Source of the DNA: an uncultured Oscillospiraceae bacterium
Lineage (GTDB): Bacteria > Bacillota > Clostridia > Oscillospirales > Oscillospiraceae
Direction of reading: 5' to 3'
Length of the DNA stretch: 64,000 nucleotides
Assembly (NCBI GenBank): GCA_934512135.1
Contig: CAKSWT010000009.1
Span: 1-64,000, forward strand
The position numbers were made by a program, and so were the translations under genes. The notes beneath the pieces are model-generated. The model was not told where the DNA came from, did no database searches, and saw only the letters and a program-made list of their open reading frames with translations. Of this stretch, positions 15,223 through 24,337 are shown one piece after another (position 1 is the first letter of the stretch; each line of letters starts with the position of its first letter).

Positions 15223-16470
15223 ATGCCATTTGGAAAGTTTGCTGTGGATTATGAAGAACGCATCAACTTTGACCGCCTGCGGAACTACCGCAAGGAGCGC
15301 ACCCGGGAAGAGATGAAAAAAGCCGGTGTCGGTGCAATTTTGACTTTCGACCCCGACAACATTCGATATATCACCGGTTTCTATGTCACGACCCCCATGC
15401 GCTGCGTGGAGGGACAGTGTGTGTTCTTCCCGGTCAACGGAGAGCCGCATCTGGTCATCGCCGATCTACCCGCCCGGCATATCCCCCGTATGCCCTGGAT
15501 GGAGGGCCGGATCCACGCACTGCTGGGGTTCTATAAGCCTACCGCGGTGGACTCTTACGATCCGGTTCTGAATAACTATGTCAACTGGGCTGCGGACCTT
15601 ATGAGCCAATACGGCATCTCCGATCAAACCTTGGGTCTGGACGGAACGTCCCTCCAGATGTTGTTTGCCCAGGCATTTGAGCGCAAGGGGATCAGCGTGA
15701 TTCACGGAAAGCCCATCATGGACTGGGCTCGCATGATTAAAAGCGAGGATGAGATCAATATCATGCGCATTGCCTGTGCCAATGCGGAAAAGGCTCATGC
15801 GGCAGTCGCCGCCGCCATCCGCCCCGGCGTCAAGGAGTGTGAGTTGGTTGCCGCCGGTATTGCGGCGCTCTATGAAGAAGGATGTGACCATACAGAAGAC
15901 CTGGTTTGTATGTCCGGCCCCAATACCAATCCCTACGGTTTGACCTTTGGTGACAGAATGGTCAGGCCGGGCGATCTTGTCTATGTGGATGTGGACGGAG
16001 ACGCATTCCTCGGGTACCGCACCTGTATTTACCGCACATTCTGCTGCGGCAAGGCGACCCAGGAGCAGAAGGACACCTATCGGGAATGCTATGACATGAT
16101 TTACAGCGGCATCCGGAAAATCAAAGCCGGTGTCACCGACTTTGAAGTCATGGCGGAGTGGCCTGACTCTCCAAAGTATTGGGGCTATGACACTTGGGGC
16201 GAAGTTGCGCCTCTGGCGACCGGTCACGGCATTGGCCTGACCCTTCACGACCGGCCCTTCCTGTCCTGTGTCAATCGGAATACTCCCGGTGTGGAGCCTA
16301 CGGTTCTTCAGGCCGGCATGGTACTTTGTCTGGAAACCTGGACCGGCAAAAAGGGCGGGGACCACGGCGTTCGCCTGGAGGAAATGGTTCTTGTCAAAGA
16401 GGACGGCTATGAGGTTCTCTCAAAGTTCCCGATCAAGGAGCTCATGGAGTGCTGGGAGCCGTATAATTGA
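15223..16470 (+). CDS. M24 metallopeptidase-family protein, DddP-like metal site, 415 aa
   Basis: Creatinase N domain (about 15-165) and pita-bread catalytic domain (about 170-410). Metal-site residues: Asp256-x-Asp258 in YVDVDGD, Cys268 in the place of the usual third Asp (RTCIYRTF), His335 (GHGIGLTLHD), Glu371 (LCLETW) and Glu386 (VRLEEM). The D-x-D(9)D spacing matches the DMSP lyase DddP as I recall it more than an aminopeptidase P, but the last Asp is Cys. It could be a lyase or hydrolase acting on the compound imported by the TRAP system just downstream. AGGGAG precedes the ATG. Confidence 0.75.
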   Translation: MPFGKFAVDYEERINFDRLRNYRKERTREEMKKAGVGAILTFDPDNIRYITGFYVTTPMRCVEGQCVFFPVNGEPHLVIADLPARHIPRMPWMEGRIHALLGFYKPTAVDSYDPVLNNYVNWAADLMSQYGISDQTLGLDGTSLQMLFAQAFERKGISVIHGKPIMDWARMIKSEDEINIMRIACANAEKAHAAVAAAIRPGVKECELVAAGIAALYEEGCDHTEDLVCMSGPNTNPYGLTFGDRMVRPGDLVYVDVDGDAFLGYRTCIYRTFCCGKATQEQKDTYRECYDMIYSGIRKIKAGVTDFEVMAEWPDSPKYWGYDTWGEVAPLATGHGIGLTLHDRPFLSCVNRNTPGVEPTVLQAGMVLCLETWTGKKGGDHGVRLEEMVLVKEDGYEVLSKFPIKELMECWEPYN

Positions 16471-16624
16471 TACGAAAACCCTGATAATATCTTGAGGAAT
16501 CCTGATTGGCGAGAAATTTTGTTATCAGACGAAACCGTTTTTGCAGAAATACTTGGCATATTTTTAAAAGGGTCAACAACGTATAGCGGCGTTTTAAACA
16601 GACTTTTATTTAGGAGGAAATAAC

Positions 16625-17731
16625 ATGAAAAAGAGGATATGTGCCTTATTGCTGTGTGCAGGAATGCTTTTTGGTGTTTTAATGACCGGCTGCGGCAGCC
16701 CATCAAATTCAAACGATGCACCCGTTGCTCCCAGCGAATCTCTTTCCGGCGATGCGCCTGCTGCTTCCGCCGGTCTCGACCTCCCTGATATTAAACTGAA
16801 CTACAGTTCCTGTTTCCCGGATACGCACAACTTTTCCATTCTGGATAAGGAATGGCTGGAGGAGCTGAAGACCCAGGCCAACATCGAATTCACACCCTAT
16901 TGGAACAATGCGCTCGTCAGCGCCACTGCACCTTATACCGAAACTCTGAGTGGAGTCTCCGATATGACGCATATCCCTGCAGGCGCTGAATCAGACCATT
17001 TTCTAATCGACAATGCAGTCCAACTATTTTATTATGGTGAAACTGATCAACAGGTTCTGTTTGATACAGCCAGGGAACTTTTTGCGCAAACACCGGAATG
17101 GCAGGCGGAGTTTGAGGGAGTACGTGTAAATACATGGGGTGCCAGCGGCATGCTTTCCCTGCACACGACAAAACCTGTCACCAGCCTAGAGGACATTAAG
17201 GGTATGTCCATTCGATGCACCGAAGACAGTGCATTCAAACTAATACAAGCTCTTGGCGGAAACCCAGTGCGGATGCCCATTAGTGAACTGTTTGAAGCGC
17301 TGAGCAAGGGCATTGTGGAGGGCGTTGTCCTGCCTCTGGAGGCCCTGCAATCCACCAAAGTGGCTGATTTGGTCAGCTATTCGGTTCCGCTGAATATTTC
17401 CGGTGCTTACTGCCCTCATAGCTATATCAGCGATGCCTCCTATGCAAAGCTGACTGCGGACCAACAGCAGATTTTCGACACGCTGAGTCTGGAGCGCAGT
17501 CAGAAGCAAGTCGATTCGCTTGCTGAATGGGACCAGGTTGGTGTGGACTATGCCACGGAAAAGGGTGTAACTTTCAACACGCTGTCTGATGAGGATTATG
17601 CCCAAATTACCGAGTGCATGAAACAGATTGCGATAGATGCTATACAAGAACTAAATGCTGCGGGATACGATGGGCAAACCATTCATGACCGTGCTCGTAC
17701 GATTTTGAGCGAACAGGCCGCTAACAAGTAA
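16625..17731 (+). CDS. dctP: TRAP transporter solute-binding lipoprotein (DctP family), 368 aa
   Basis: A signal peptide with lipobox (LMTGCGS, Cys23) anchors it to the membrane. The DctP fold is shown by the segment GMSIRCTEDSAFKLIQALGGNPV, which holds the conserved Arg that binds the substrate carboxylate. It captures a carboxylate for the DctQ-DctM permease encoded next. TAGGAGGAAATAAC precedes the ATG. A hairpin (CCTGATGG/CCATCAGG, 17749-17778) follows the gene in a 169-bp gap, which may limit read-through so that the binding protein is made in excess. Confidence 0.9.
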   Translation: MKKRICALLLCAGMLFGVLMTGCGSPSNSNDAPVAPSESLSGDAPAASAGLDLPDIKLNYSSCFPDTHNFSILDKEWLEELKTQANIEFTPYWNNALVSATAPYTETLSGVSDMTHIPAGAESDHFLIDNAVQLFYYGETDQQVLFDTARELFAQTPEWQAEFEGVRVNTWGASGMLSLHTTKPVTSLEDIKGMSIRCTEDSAFKLIQALGGNPVRMPISELFEALSKGIVEGVVLPLEALQSTKVADLVSYSVPLNISGAYCPHSYISDASYAKLTADQQQIFDTLSLERSQKQVDSLAEWDQVGVDYATEKGVTFNTLSDEDYAQITECMKQIAIDAIQELNAAGYDGQTIHDRARTILSEQAANK

Positions 17732-17900
17732 TCGAACAAGCATGTTGCCTGATGGGGACGGGTTGTCTCCATCAGGTAGCCGGCATATCGTTCCAACATC
17801 AGTGAAACGCTATATTCTGAACGGTTTTCAATATGCGAACAATTGAACTCTCATTTTCTGTCAAATGGTCAAAGATATATAAATTAAATAGGAGAATGAT

Positions 17901-18425
17901 ATGCAAAAATTAAGTAAAGTCTTTGAAATCATCGGCGGCATTTTTATTATAGCTGCGGTCATTCTGGTAGCCGGTAATGTTGTGATCCGGATATTTACAG
18001 GAGGCTCTTTTAACGGTTCTTATGAATTGACTGGTTTGTTTGCTGTCATGTTTGTTGCTGTATCTATCCCGGTTGCGACTTTGCGAGGAACCCATATTTT
18101 TGTGGAACTGCTTGTTAGCCATCTCCACGGAGTCGCTCGCAAAATCACGGAATACATTGCCCGTTTTTTTGACCTTGCCCTAGCCGTCCTGTATGCTTAT
18201 ACCGGCTATATCCTAACGATGCAAAAGCTGGCCACTAACGAGGCTAGCTCTACGCTGAACATTCCCATTTGGCCGTTTCGTGGTCTATGGGTCTTATGTG
18301 CCATCATGATGATAATATATACAATTTATAACATTATCCTGATTGCAAAACGCAAGGGCGAGCAAAGCAGCAGTTTGGACACAGAAATAGCGGATGCGAT
18401 AGAATCAGTAAAGGAGGACGAATAA
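17901..18425 (+). CDS. dctQ: TRAP transporter small permease (DctQ family), 174 aa
   Basis: Four hydrophobic segments (about 9-30, 45-65, 88-108, 130-152) with a charged cytoplasmic tail, the usual DctQ layout. AGGAG lies 6-7 nt before the ATG. It precedes dctM by 0 bp after the stop, so they are translated together. The transport is driven by sodium or proton gradients in this family. Confidence 0.88.
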   Translation: MQKLSKVFEIIGGIFIIAAVILVAGNVVIRIFTGGSFNGSYELTGLFAVMFVAVSIPVATLRGTHIFVELLVSHLHGVARKITEYIARFFDLALAVLYAYTGYILTMQKLATNEASSTLNIPIWPFRGLWVLCAIMMIIYTIYNIILIAKRKGEQSSSLDTEIADAIESVKEDE

Positions 18426-19730
18426 ATGACTCCGTTAATAATTGGCATCATCTGTTTTCTTATACTAATTGTCCTGCTAGCCCTGGGCGTCAACGTTGGG
18501 ACTACGATGGCTCTGGTGGCTTTTGGCGGTATGGCATCGATCCTTACCTTGGACGCATCCATGGTCAAAATGGCTACTGTGCCATTCAGCATTATGAACG
18601 ATTACAATTTTGCTGTCATGCCCATGTTTGTGTTGATGGCAAATATCATTGCCAGTACGGGTGTCGGTAAAAGCCTATACGATCTGTTCTATGTTACGAT
18701 TGGCCGCTTTCGCGGAGGGTTGGCCATGTCCACGATTCTGGCCTGTGCGGTATTTGCCGCTATCAGTTCTACCACTGTGGCAACGGCGGTTACCATCGGT
18801 TTGATTGCCTTGCCTGAAATGAAAAAGATGAAATACAGCGATGCGCTGTCTACCGGCAGTATTGCTGCAGGCGGCACATTGGGCGTCCTGATTCCCCCCA
18901 GTTCCGTCATGATTAACTATGCCATCATGGCGCAAATCGGCGTAACAGAGTTATTTGTTGCCGGCATCATCCCCGGTATTATTCTGGCTGTATTTATGTG
19001 CATCGCCATTCAGTTTACCTGCATCAAAGATAAAAACGCAGGTCCGGCTGGCCCCAAATTCAGCGCAAAGGAAGCATGGACTGCGTTTATGCGGTGCGGT
19101 GAAATTATTATTTTGATCATTGTTGTTTTGGTTGGTATGTTCATTGGCTTTTTTACCCCCACAGAAGCCAGTGCTGTTGGCGCTGCTGGCGCCATTATCA
19201 TCACCCTGGTGCGCCGCCGCCTGACCTGGACCAATTTTTTGGAGGCAATCAAGGGCACCCTGAAAAACACCGGTATGATTTATTTCATCTTAATCGGTGC
19301 GTTCATCATGAACTCCTTTGTAGCGATGACAACAATCCCTACTGCCCTGTCTAATTTGATTGTCGGATTGAATATGGACTATCGCATTGTCACAATTTTT
19401 GTCATTGCTATTTATTTGATTTTGGGATGCTTCCTGGACTCGCTTGCTATGGTCCTGCTGACTGTTCCTATTTTCCTGCCCGTCATGCTCTCTCTCGGCG
19501 CTGACCCCATTTGGTTCGGCATTATTGTTGTGCTTGCCATGCAGATGGGCTGCATTACGCCACCTGTCGGTATGAACGTATACGTTACGGCCGGTTTGGA
19601 TAAGAGCATACCAATGGCAACTGTATTTAAAGGGATTGTTCCTTTTTTGATTGCCATGATTGCCAGCGTTGTCATTTTAATATTGTTCCCCAATCTAGCT
19701 ACGTTCCTTCCCTCATTGCTGCAGAGATAA
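18426..19730 (+). CDS. dctM: TRAP transporter large permease (DctM family), 434 aa
   Basis: About twelve hydrophobic segments. Family signatures are GGTLGVLIPPSSVMINYA in the centre, FFTPTEASAVGAAGA, and QMGCITPPVGMNVYV near the C-terminus. The ATG follows the dctQ stop and an AGGAGG site lies inside the dctQ end. With dctP and dctQ it makes a complete TRAP system next to beta-hydroxy-acid catabolic genes; the substrate is likely a small carboxylate. Confidence 0.92.
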   Translation: MTPLIIGIICFLILIVLLALGVNVGTTMALVAFGGMASILTLDASMVKMATVPFSIMNDYNFAVMPMFVLMANIIASTGVGKSLYDLFYVTIGRFRGGLAMSTILACAVFAAISSTTVATAVTIGLIALPEMKKMKYSDALSTGSIAAGGTLGVLIPPSSVMINYAIMAQIGVTELFVAGIIPGIILAVFMCIAIQFTCIKDKNAGPAGPKFSAKEAWTAFMRCGEIIILIIVVLVGMFIGFFTPTEASAVGAAGAIIITLVRRRLTWTNFLEAIKGTLKNTGMIYFILIGAFIMNSFVAMTTIPTALSNLIVGLNMDYRIVTIFVIAIYLILGCFLDSLAMVLLTVPIFLPVMLSLGADPIWFGIIVVLAMQMGCITPPVGMNVYVTAGLDKSIPMATVFKGIVPFLIAMIASVVILILFPNLATFLPSLLQR

Positions 19731-19820
19731 CGAGCCGCCAAGCGGCATCCTGTTCGTTTGCGGCATGTATTGGATTGTCTGGGTTCTTTGATTGCACTGT
19801 AATTAGCATAGACAGAGTAA

Positions 19821-19851
19821 GACCCGCACTGGAATTCTTCCGGTGCGGGTC
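19821..19851 (+). terminator. Terminator-like hairpin between dctM and LysR
   Basis: GACCCGCACTGGAA pairs with TTCCGGTGCGGGTC (one G:U-type mismatch) around a 3-nt loop. It sits between convergent dctM and the LysR gene; only a weak T run follows. Confidence 0.6.
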
Positions 19852-19884
19852 TCCTTGACCGTGGGAGTGCAAGCGTTGCGGAGG

Positions 19885-20817
19885 TCATTGGGGCTGACTG
19901 AGGGAAGCGGAGACGGTACGCAGAAAAAAGGCCAGGGCGGGATTTGTGTTGTCAGCGCGTCGGACCAAAAACAACCGAAACTGATACTCCGGCGCAGACA
20001 GCTCCTGAATATAAACGGATGCACAGCCGTACCCACTACTGTGGATGGCAGTTTCCGGTACCAGGTAGGTGCCGTATCCTGCGCAAACCATCATAAAAAT
20101 GAGATCGTCAAGCCCTGTCTTTCTATCGCTATCAGGCGGGGCTGCCAGTTCCACCGGAGGGAGATGGAGCTGGGAAAGCATATAGTTGATGGGATGCACA
20201 AGATCTATTTTCGTATAGCGGCTGCGAAAGATCCGGATTCCAGATAGCTGCGATACAGTGATCTCTCCTTGACCGGCAAAAGGATGGTCCGGCGCTACGG
20301 CTAGTTGGTACGGACATCCATAAATAAAATCGACGCAGAGTTCCTCCAAAGACTCGGGAAGCTCGGGTTCGGGGACAAGGGCAAAATCCGCTTCGCCCCG
20401 TCGGACCCGTTCGCAGGCAGAGGAGATATCGTTATGGGGCAGGTGGACCGGAATCCACTCCACATTGGGGTGCTGAGGCTGGAACTGTCGAAAAAACGGA
20501 GCCAGGCAGGACAGATGGTTATTGGTAGAAAGCACGGAAAGCTGAAGGGAATCCTCTTGCTGCATCCGTTGGGCTCGGAGAAGCAGGTTGTCGAGACGGC
20601 CCAGAATAGATGGAGCCTCCTGGAGCAGCAGCTTTCCGGTGTCAGTCAGAGACAAGGCGCTGCCTCTGCGGATGAACAAAGGACCTCCTGTCTCCTGCTC
20701 CAATTGGGCGATACTCTTGCTAATAGTGCTTTGATGGAGAAAGAGTTCTTCCGCCGCTTTGGAAAAATTCAAATACCTGGCAGCTGCAAGGAAATAGGTC
20801 AATTGGTCAAACGTCAT
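19885..20817 (-). CDS. LysR-family regulator of the glycyl radical enzyme operon, 310 aa
   Basis: The HTH lies at residues 1-40 (MTFDQLTYFLAAARYLNFSKAAEELFLHQSTISKSIAQLE), then comes the effector domain (about 88-300). It starts 193 bp from the divergent glycyl radical enzyme gene, the usual place for a LysR regulator of that operon. AGGAGGTGC precedes the ATG. Confidence 0.88.
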   Translation of the reverse strand: MTFDQLTYFLAAARYLNFSKAAEELFLHQSTISKSIAQLEQETGGPLFIRRGSALSLTDTGKLLLQEAPSILGRLDNLLLRAQRMQQEDSLQLSVLSTNNHLSCLAPFFRQFQPQHPNVEWIPVHLPHNDISSACERVRRGEADFALVPEPELPESLEELCVDFIYGCPYQLAVAPDHPFAGQGEITVSQLSGIRIFRSRYTKIDLVHPINYMLSQLHLPPVELAAPPDSDRKTGLDDLIFMMVCAGYGTYLVPETAIHSSGYGCASVYIQELSAPEYQFRLFLVRRADNTNPALAFFLRTVSASLSQPQ

Positions 20818-20909
20818 GGTAGCACCTCCTTGTTTTCAGTATAATGCAGGGACGTTCGGGAAACAAGAGGAAAATGAAAAAAATTCAATATATCATGCCT
20901 TTTGTTCGC

Positions 20910-20937
20910 TTCAAACACGAAAAATAAGCGGTATAAT
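20910..20937 (+). promoter_or_regulatory. Promoter of the glycyl radical enzyme operon
   Basis: TTCAAA (20910), a 16-bp spacer and TATAAT (20932), 74 bp before the ATG. The 5' leader holds the half-inverted sequence GTATAatgaaaATATAC at 20931, a possible LysR contact. Confidence 0.5.
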
Positions 20938-21010
20938 GAAAATATACGGAGCGGATAACGGCAATTTCACAAGTATTGCATGAAATAAATTCTGAAAGGA
21001 GAATTATCTT

Positions 21011-23404
21011 ATGGATGGAGCCTATACTGGCACCCTGACGCGGGGACAAAAACTATGGAATGCGCTGCGTGACCGGCGAGACACGGAACCGCTTTCTCTG
21101 GAGCGGGCAAAGCTGGTCACAGAGTCCTATCGGGAGACCACGATTTTACCAACCATTCTCCGAAGAGGAGAGGCACTGAAAAAGATACTGAACAACATCC
21201 CAATCTATTTAGATGACGGTCAGCTACTGGCCGGCGACTATGGTTCCCGACCCATGGCAGCCGAGTGGTTTCCCGAGTTTTCGGTGGAGTGGGTCGCCAA
21301 GGAGATCATGGATGGACGCAGCCCCTATGCATTCGACTCGGACTCAACAGAAGTAATGCGGGAGATCTGCGAGTTTTGGAAGGATAAGTCAGCCAAGGAG
21401 ACCTTCTACGCCTACATGGGTCCCGATGTGATGAAGCGCCTCTATGAATACAATGAGCACGGCTCCTGGATTTTTGCCGGATCCATGGAGGCCCAGACCG
21501 AGAAGGGGTGGCACATCCCGGATTATGCCAAGGTCGTCCGGTGCGGACTGCGGGGGATACTGGATGAGATCGAGGCGGAGCAGTCCGCGCTGCGGGTGCG
21601 CAGCAACGAGGACCTGCACAAGGACTATCTGCTGCGTGCCATGAAGACGGCGCTGGAGGCAGTGATCAGCTATGCCCACCGCTATGCGGCCCTGGCGGAG
21701 GAGCTGGCGCAGAAGGAGCCCGATCCGGTGCGCCGGGCGGAGCTGGAACAGATTTCTCAAAACTGCCTCCAGGTACCTGAGCATCCGGCCAAGACCTTCC
21801 ATCAAGCCATGCAGTCCATGTGGTTCTGCCACTGCGCCGCCTTCTGGGACACCAGAACGGTGGGCATTTCCTTCGGCCGGGTGGACCAATATATGTGGCC
21901 CCTGTACCAGGCGGATGTGGCGGCAGGGCGTCTGGATCGGGAGATGGCGACCCAGATCGTGGAGTGCTTTCGAATCAAAATGTCCGCTCTGCGCAACTTC
22001 GACAATTCCTATGTGCGGCAGGCCACTTCCGGCGAGACCCAGTTCCACAATGTCACGTTGGGCGGTCAGCTGAGGGATGGCTCGGATGCCGTGAACGAGC
22101 TGTCCTACATTTGGCTGGATGCCGCTGAACGAGTGCAGAGTCCACACCCCACCCTCTCCATTCGCTGGCACGAGAACCTGGACCCGCAGTTTGCTCTGCG
22201 CGGAATGGAAATTTGCCGTCTTGGCGTGGGATTTCCCGCCTGGTTCAACGATCGGTCCGTGTTTGAGTTCCTTCTATCCAATGGCGTGCCGCTGGATGAG
22301 GCGCGAGACTACGGAGTTGCCGGTTGTGTACTTACAGTTCCCCAGCATAAGTGTGCCGTTACCTGGCCGACGGTGGTGAGTATGCCCAAGGTGCTGGAGA
22401 TCACCTTGAATAACGGAGTGGACCCGGTCAACGGGATGCAGCAGGGCCTCAAATTGGGCAGTCTGCCTGATTTTGAGACATTTGAGGACCTGTTTGACGC
22501 CTTCCGCCAGCAGCTGCATTACTTCCTGCAAATCACCTCCGACTATCTGTGCCACGTGCGGGTGCATCGCTCCGAGCAGTGTCCCGACCTCTTTCTCTCC
22601 GCTCTGGTGGACGGCTGCATCCGAAAGGGGAAAAATGTGATGGCGGACGGTGCGGAATACCAGCAGTTCTCCATGTATCTCATTCCCGTCGGGCCCATCG
22701 ACGCCAGCGATTCGCTCACCGCCATCCGCAGGTGCGTATATGAGGACAAGACGATTGGCAGGCAGGAGCTCCTGGACCTGCTGAAGGTGAATTTTGAAGG
22801 ACATCCGGATAAGCGGCAGATCCTGCTCAACGCCCCCAAGTACGGAAACGATCAGGATGAGGCCGACGAGATGGCCGCCCGGTTCCACCGCTTCCTGGTG
22901 GACGAGATGCGCACCATCGACGGGCCTTACCACACCACCTTCCTCAGCGCCCCCCATTCCATTGCCTTCCACGGAGCAGCCGGGCGTAAATGCGGTGCGT
23001 TGCCCAGCGGCAGACTGGCTGGTGTGGCTCTGGCGGACGGTGCCGTCTCTCCCGCCCAAGGTAGCGATGAGAAGGGACCTGCAGCGGTGATTCGCTCAGC
23101 CGGCAAAGTTGACCACACACCCATCTTCGGGACACTGTTCAACATGAAATTCCTTCCATCCGCCCTGGAACGGACAGAGGATCTGCGCAAGCTGCTGGCG
23201 CTGATACGCTCCTACTTTGTGGATGGAAACGGACGACACATCCAGTTCAATGTAGTAGACCGCGCCAAGCTCCTGGATGCCCAGAAGCATCCGGAGAACT
23301 ACCGCAACCTTGTGGTGCGTATTGCGGGTTACAGCGCCCTTTGGGTGGAGCTGGACGAAAAAATCCAAAATGAGATCATCGCCCGTACGGAGCAGGCCTT
23401 TTAA
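21011..23404 (+). CDS. Glycyl radical enzyme, unassigned substrate, 797 aa
   Basis: PFL-like barrel (about 1-660) and C-terminal glycine radical domain. The radical site is Gly773 in VRIAGYSALW. The thiyl-radical cysteine is Cys439 in YGVAGCVLTVPQ. Choline lyase, glycerol/diol dehydratase, hydroxyproline dehydratase and p-hydroxyphenylacetate decarboxylase have Gly-Cys-Val-Glu here; this protein has Leu in place of Glu, so it lacks that general base. The substrate therefore cannot be one of these by motif. AAAGGAG precedes the ATG. The activase gene follows by 35 bp. Strictly anaerobic enzyme. Confidence 0.9.
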   Translation: MDGAYTGTLTRGQKLWNALRDRRDTEPLSLERAKLVTESYRETTILPTILRRGEALKKILNNIPIYLDDGQLLAGDYGSRPMAAEWFPEFSVEWVAKEIMDGRSPYAFDSDSTEVMREICEFWKDKSAKETFYAYMGPDVMKRLYEYNEHGSWIFAGSMEAQTEKGWHIPDYAKVVRCGLRGILDEIEAEQSALRVRSNEDLHKDYLLRAMKTALEAVISYAHRYAALAEELAQKEPDPVRRAELEQISQNCLQVPEHPAKTFHQAMQSMWFCHCAAFWDTRTVGISFGRVDQYMWPLYQADVAAGRLDREMATQIVECFRIKMSALRNFDNSYVRQATSGETQFHNVTLGGQLRDGSDAVNELSYIWLDAAERVQSPHPTLSIRWHENLDPQFALRGMEICRLGVGFPAWFNDRSVFEFLLSNGVPLDEARDYGVAGCVLTVPQHKCAVTWPTVVSMPKVLEITLNNGVDPVNGMQQGLKLGSLPDFETFEDLFDAFRQQLHYFLQITSDYLCHVRVHRSEQCPDLFLSALVDGCIRKGKNVMADGAEYQQFSMYLIPVGPIDASDSLTAIRRCVYEDKTIGRQELLDLLKVNFEGHPDKRQILLNAPKYGNDQDEADEMAARFHRFLVDEMRTIDGPYHTTFLSAPHSIAFHGAAGRKCGALPSGRLAGVALADGAVSPAQGSDEKGPAAVIRSAGKVDHTPIFGTLFNMKFLPSALERTEDLRKLLALIRSYFVDGNGRHIQFNVVDRAKLLDAQKHPENYRNLVVRIAGYSALWVELDEKIQNEIIARTEQAF

Positions 23405-23439
23405 GGTGGACTCCATGGGACGGAAAGGAAGGACCGACC

Positions 23440-24327
23440 ATGACAGGTAATGTCTTTCAAATCCAGCGCTATTCCACCCACGATGGGCCGGGTATTCGTA
23501 CCACCGTGTTTCTCAAAGGGTGTCCTCTGCGCTGTTTTTGGTGCCATAATCCGGAATCCCAGGCTGCCACGCCCCAGCTTATGGTGAATGATCCGGCATG
23601 CACCGGCTGCGGCGCCTGCGTACAGGTCTGTCCCCTGGACGCGGTCCATCTGGAAGAGGGCCGCGCCGTGACGGACCGGACGCGGTGCCAAGCGTGCGGA
23701 CGCTGCGTCCCCGCCTGCCCCGCCAAGGGCCGGCGGGTGGCCGGGACGCCCATGTCGTCCGAGGAGGTTATGGCGGAGCTGCTCCGCGACCGGAGCCTGT
23801 ACCTCAACTCGGGGGGCGGCGTGACCATCTCGGGCGGCGAGCCCCTGCTCCAGCCGGACTTTACCGCCGAACTGCTGAGCCGGTGCCGGGCGGAGGGACT
23901 GCATACCGCGGTGGAAACCTGCGCCCATGTCCCATGGGAGGACCTGGAGCGCATGATCCCTCTGGTGGACCTGTGGTTTACCGACATCAAGGCCGTGGAC
24001 AGCCGGAAGCACGCCCAGGGCACCGGCGTGGGCAATGAGCGCATTCTGGAGAACATCAATCGCCTGGTGAAAAGAGGCGTAGAGATTTGCATAAGGATGC
24101 CCCTGATTCCCGGTTATAATGACAGCCCGGAGGACGTGGCTGCCCTGGGACGTCACGCAAGCCGCATATTGGGTCTTCGGCTCGATCAAGTGGAGCTGCT
24201 GAAGTATAATAATCTTGGAGAGTCTAAGTTGGACCGACTAGGACGGGAGCGCCAAGAGGCCCTTCAACCTCAGTCGGAGGAGAAAATGGCAGAGCTGCAG
24301 GATGTGCTTTTCTGCAGTATGGAATGA
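23440..24327 (+). CDS. Glycyl radical enzyme activating protein (radical SAM), 295 aa
   Basis: Radical SAM cluster CxxxCxxC at Cys28, Cys32 and Cys35 (KGCPLRCFWCHNPE). An inserted ferredoxin-like domain has two further 4Fe-4S motifs (Cys54-57-60-64 and Cys83-86-89-93), as in activases of dehydratase/lyase-type glycyl radical enzymes. The SAM-binding GGE motif is in TISGGEPLLQ. It generates the glycyl radical on the enzyme encoded just upstream. GGAAAGGAAGG precedes the ATG. Confidence 0.93.
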   Translation: MTGNVFQIQRYSTHDGPGIRTTVFLKGCPLRCFWCHNPESQAATPQLMVNDPACTGCGACVQVCPLDAVHLEEGRAVTDRTRCQACGRCVPACPAKGRRVAGTPMSSEEVMAELLRDRSLYLNSGGGVTISGGEPLLQPDFTAELLSRCRAEGLHTAVETCAHVPWEDLERMIPLVDLWFTDIKAVDSRKHAQGTGVGNERILENINRLVKRGVEICIRMPLIPGYNDSPEDVAALGRHASRILGLRLDQVELLKYNNLGESKLDRLGRERQEALQPQSEEKMAELQDVLFCSME

Positions 24328-24337
24328 GGAACCTAAA

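Noticed and set aside
23401..24189. Open frames antisense to the activase gene
   Set aside because: The sense frame has all radical SAM and ferredoxin cysteines; the antisense frames show none.
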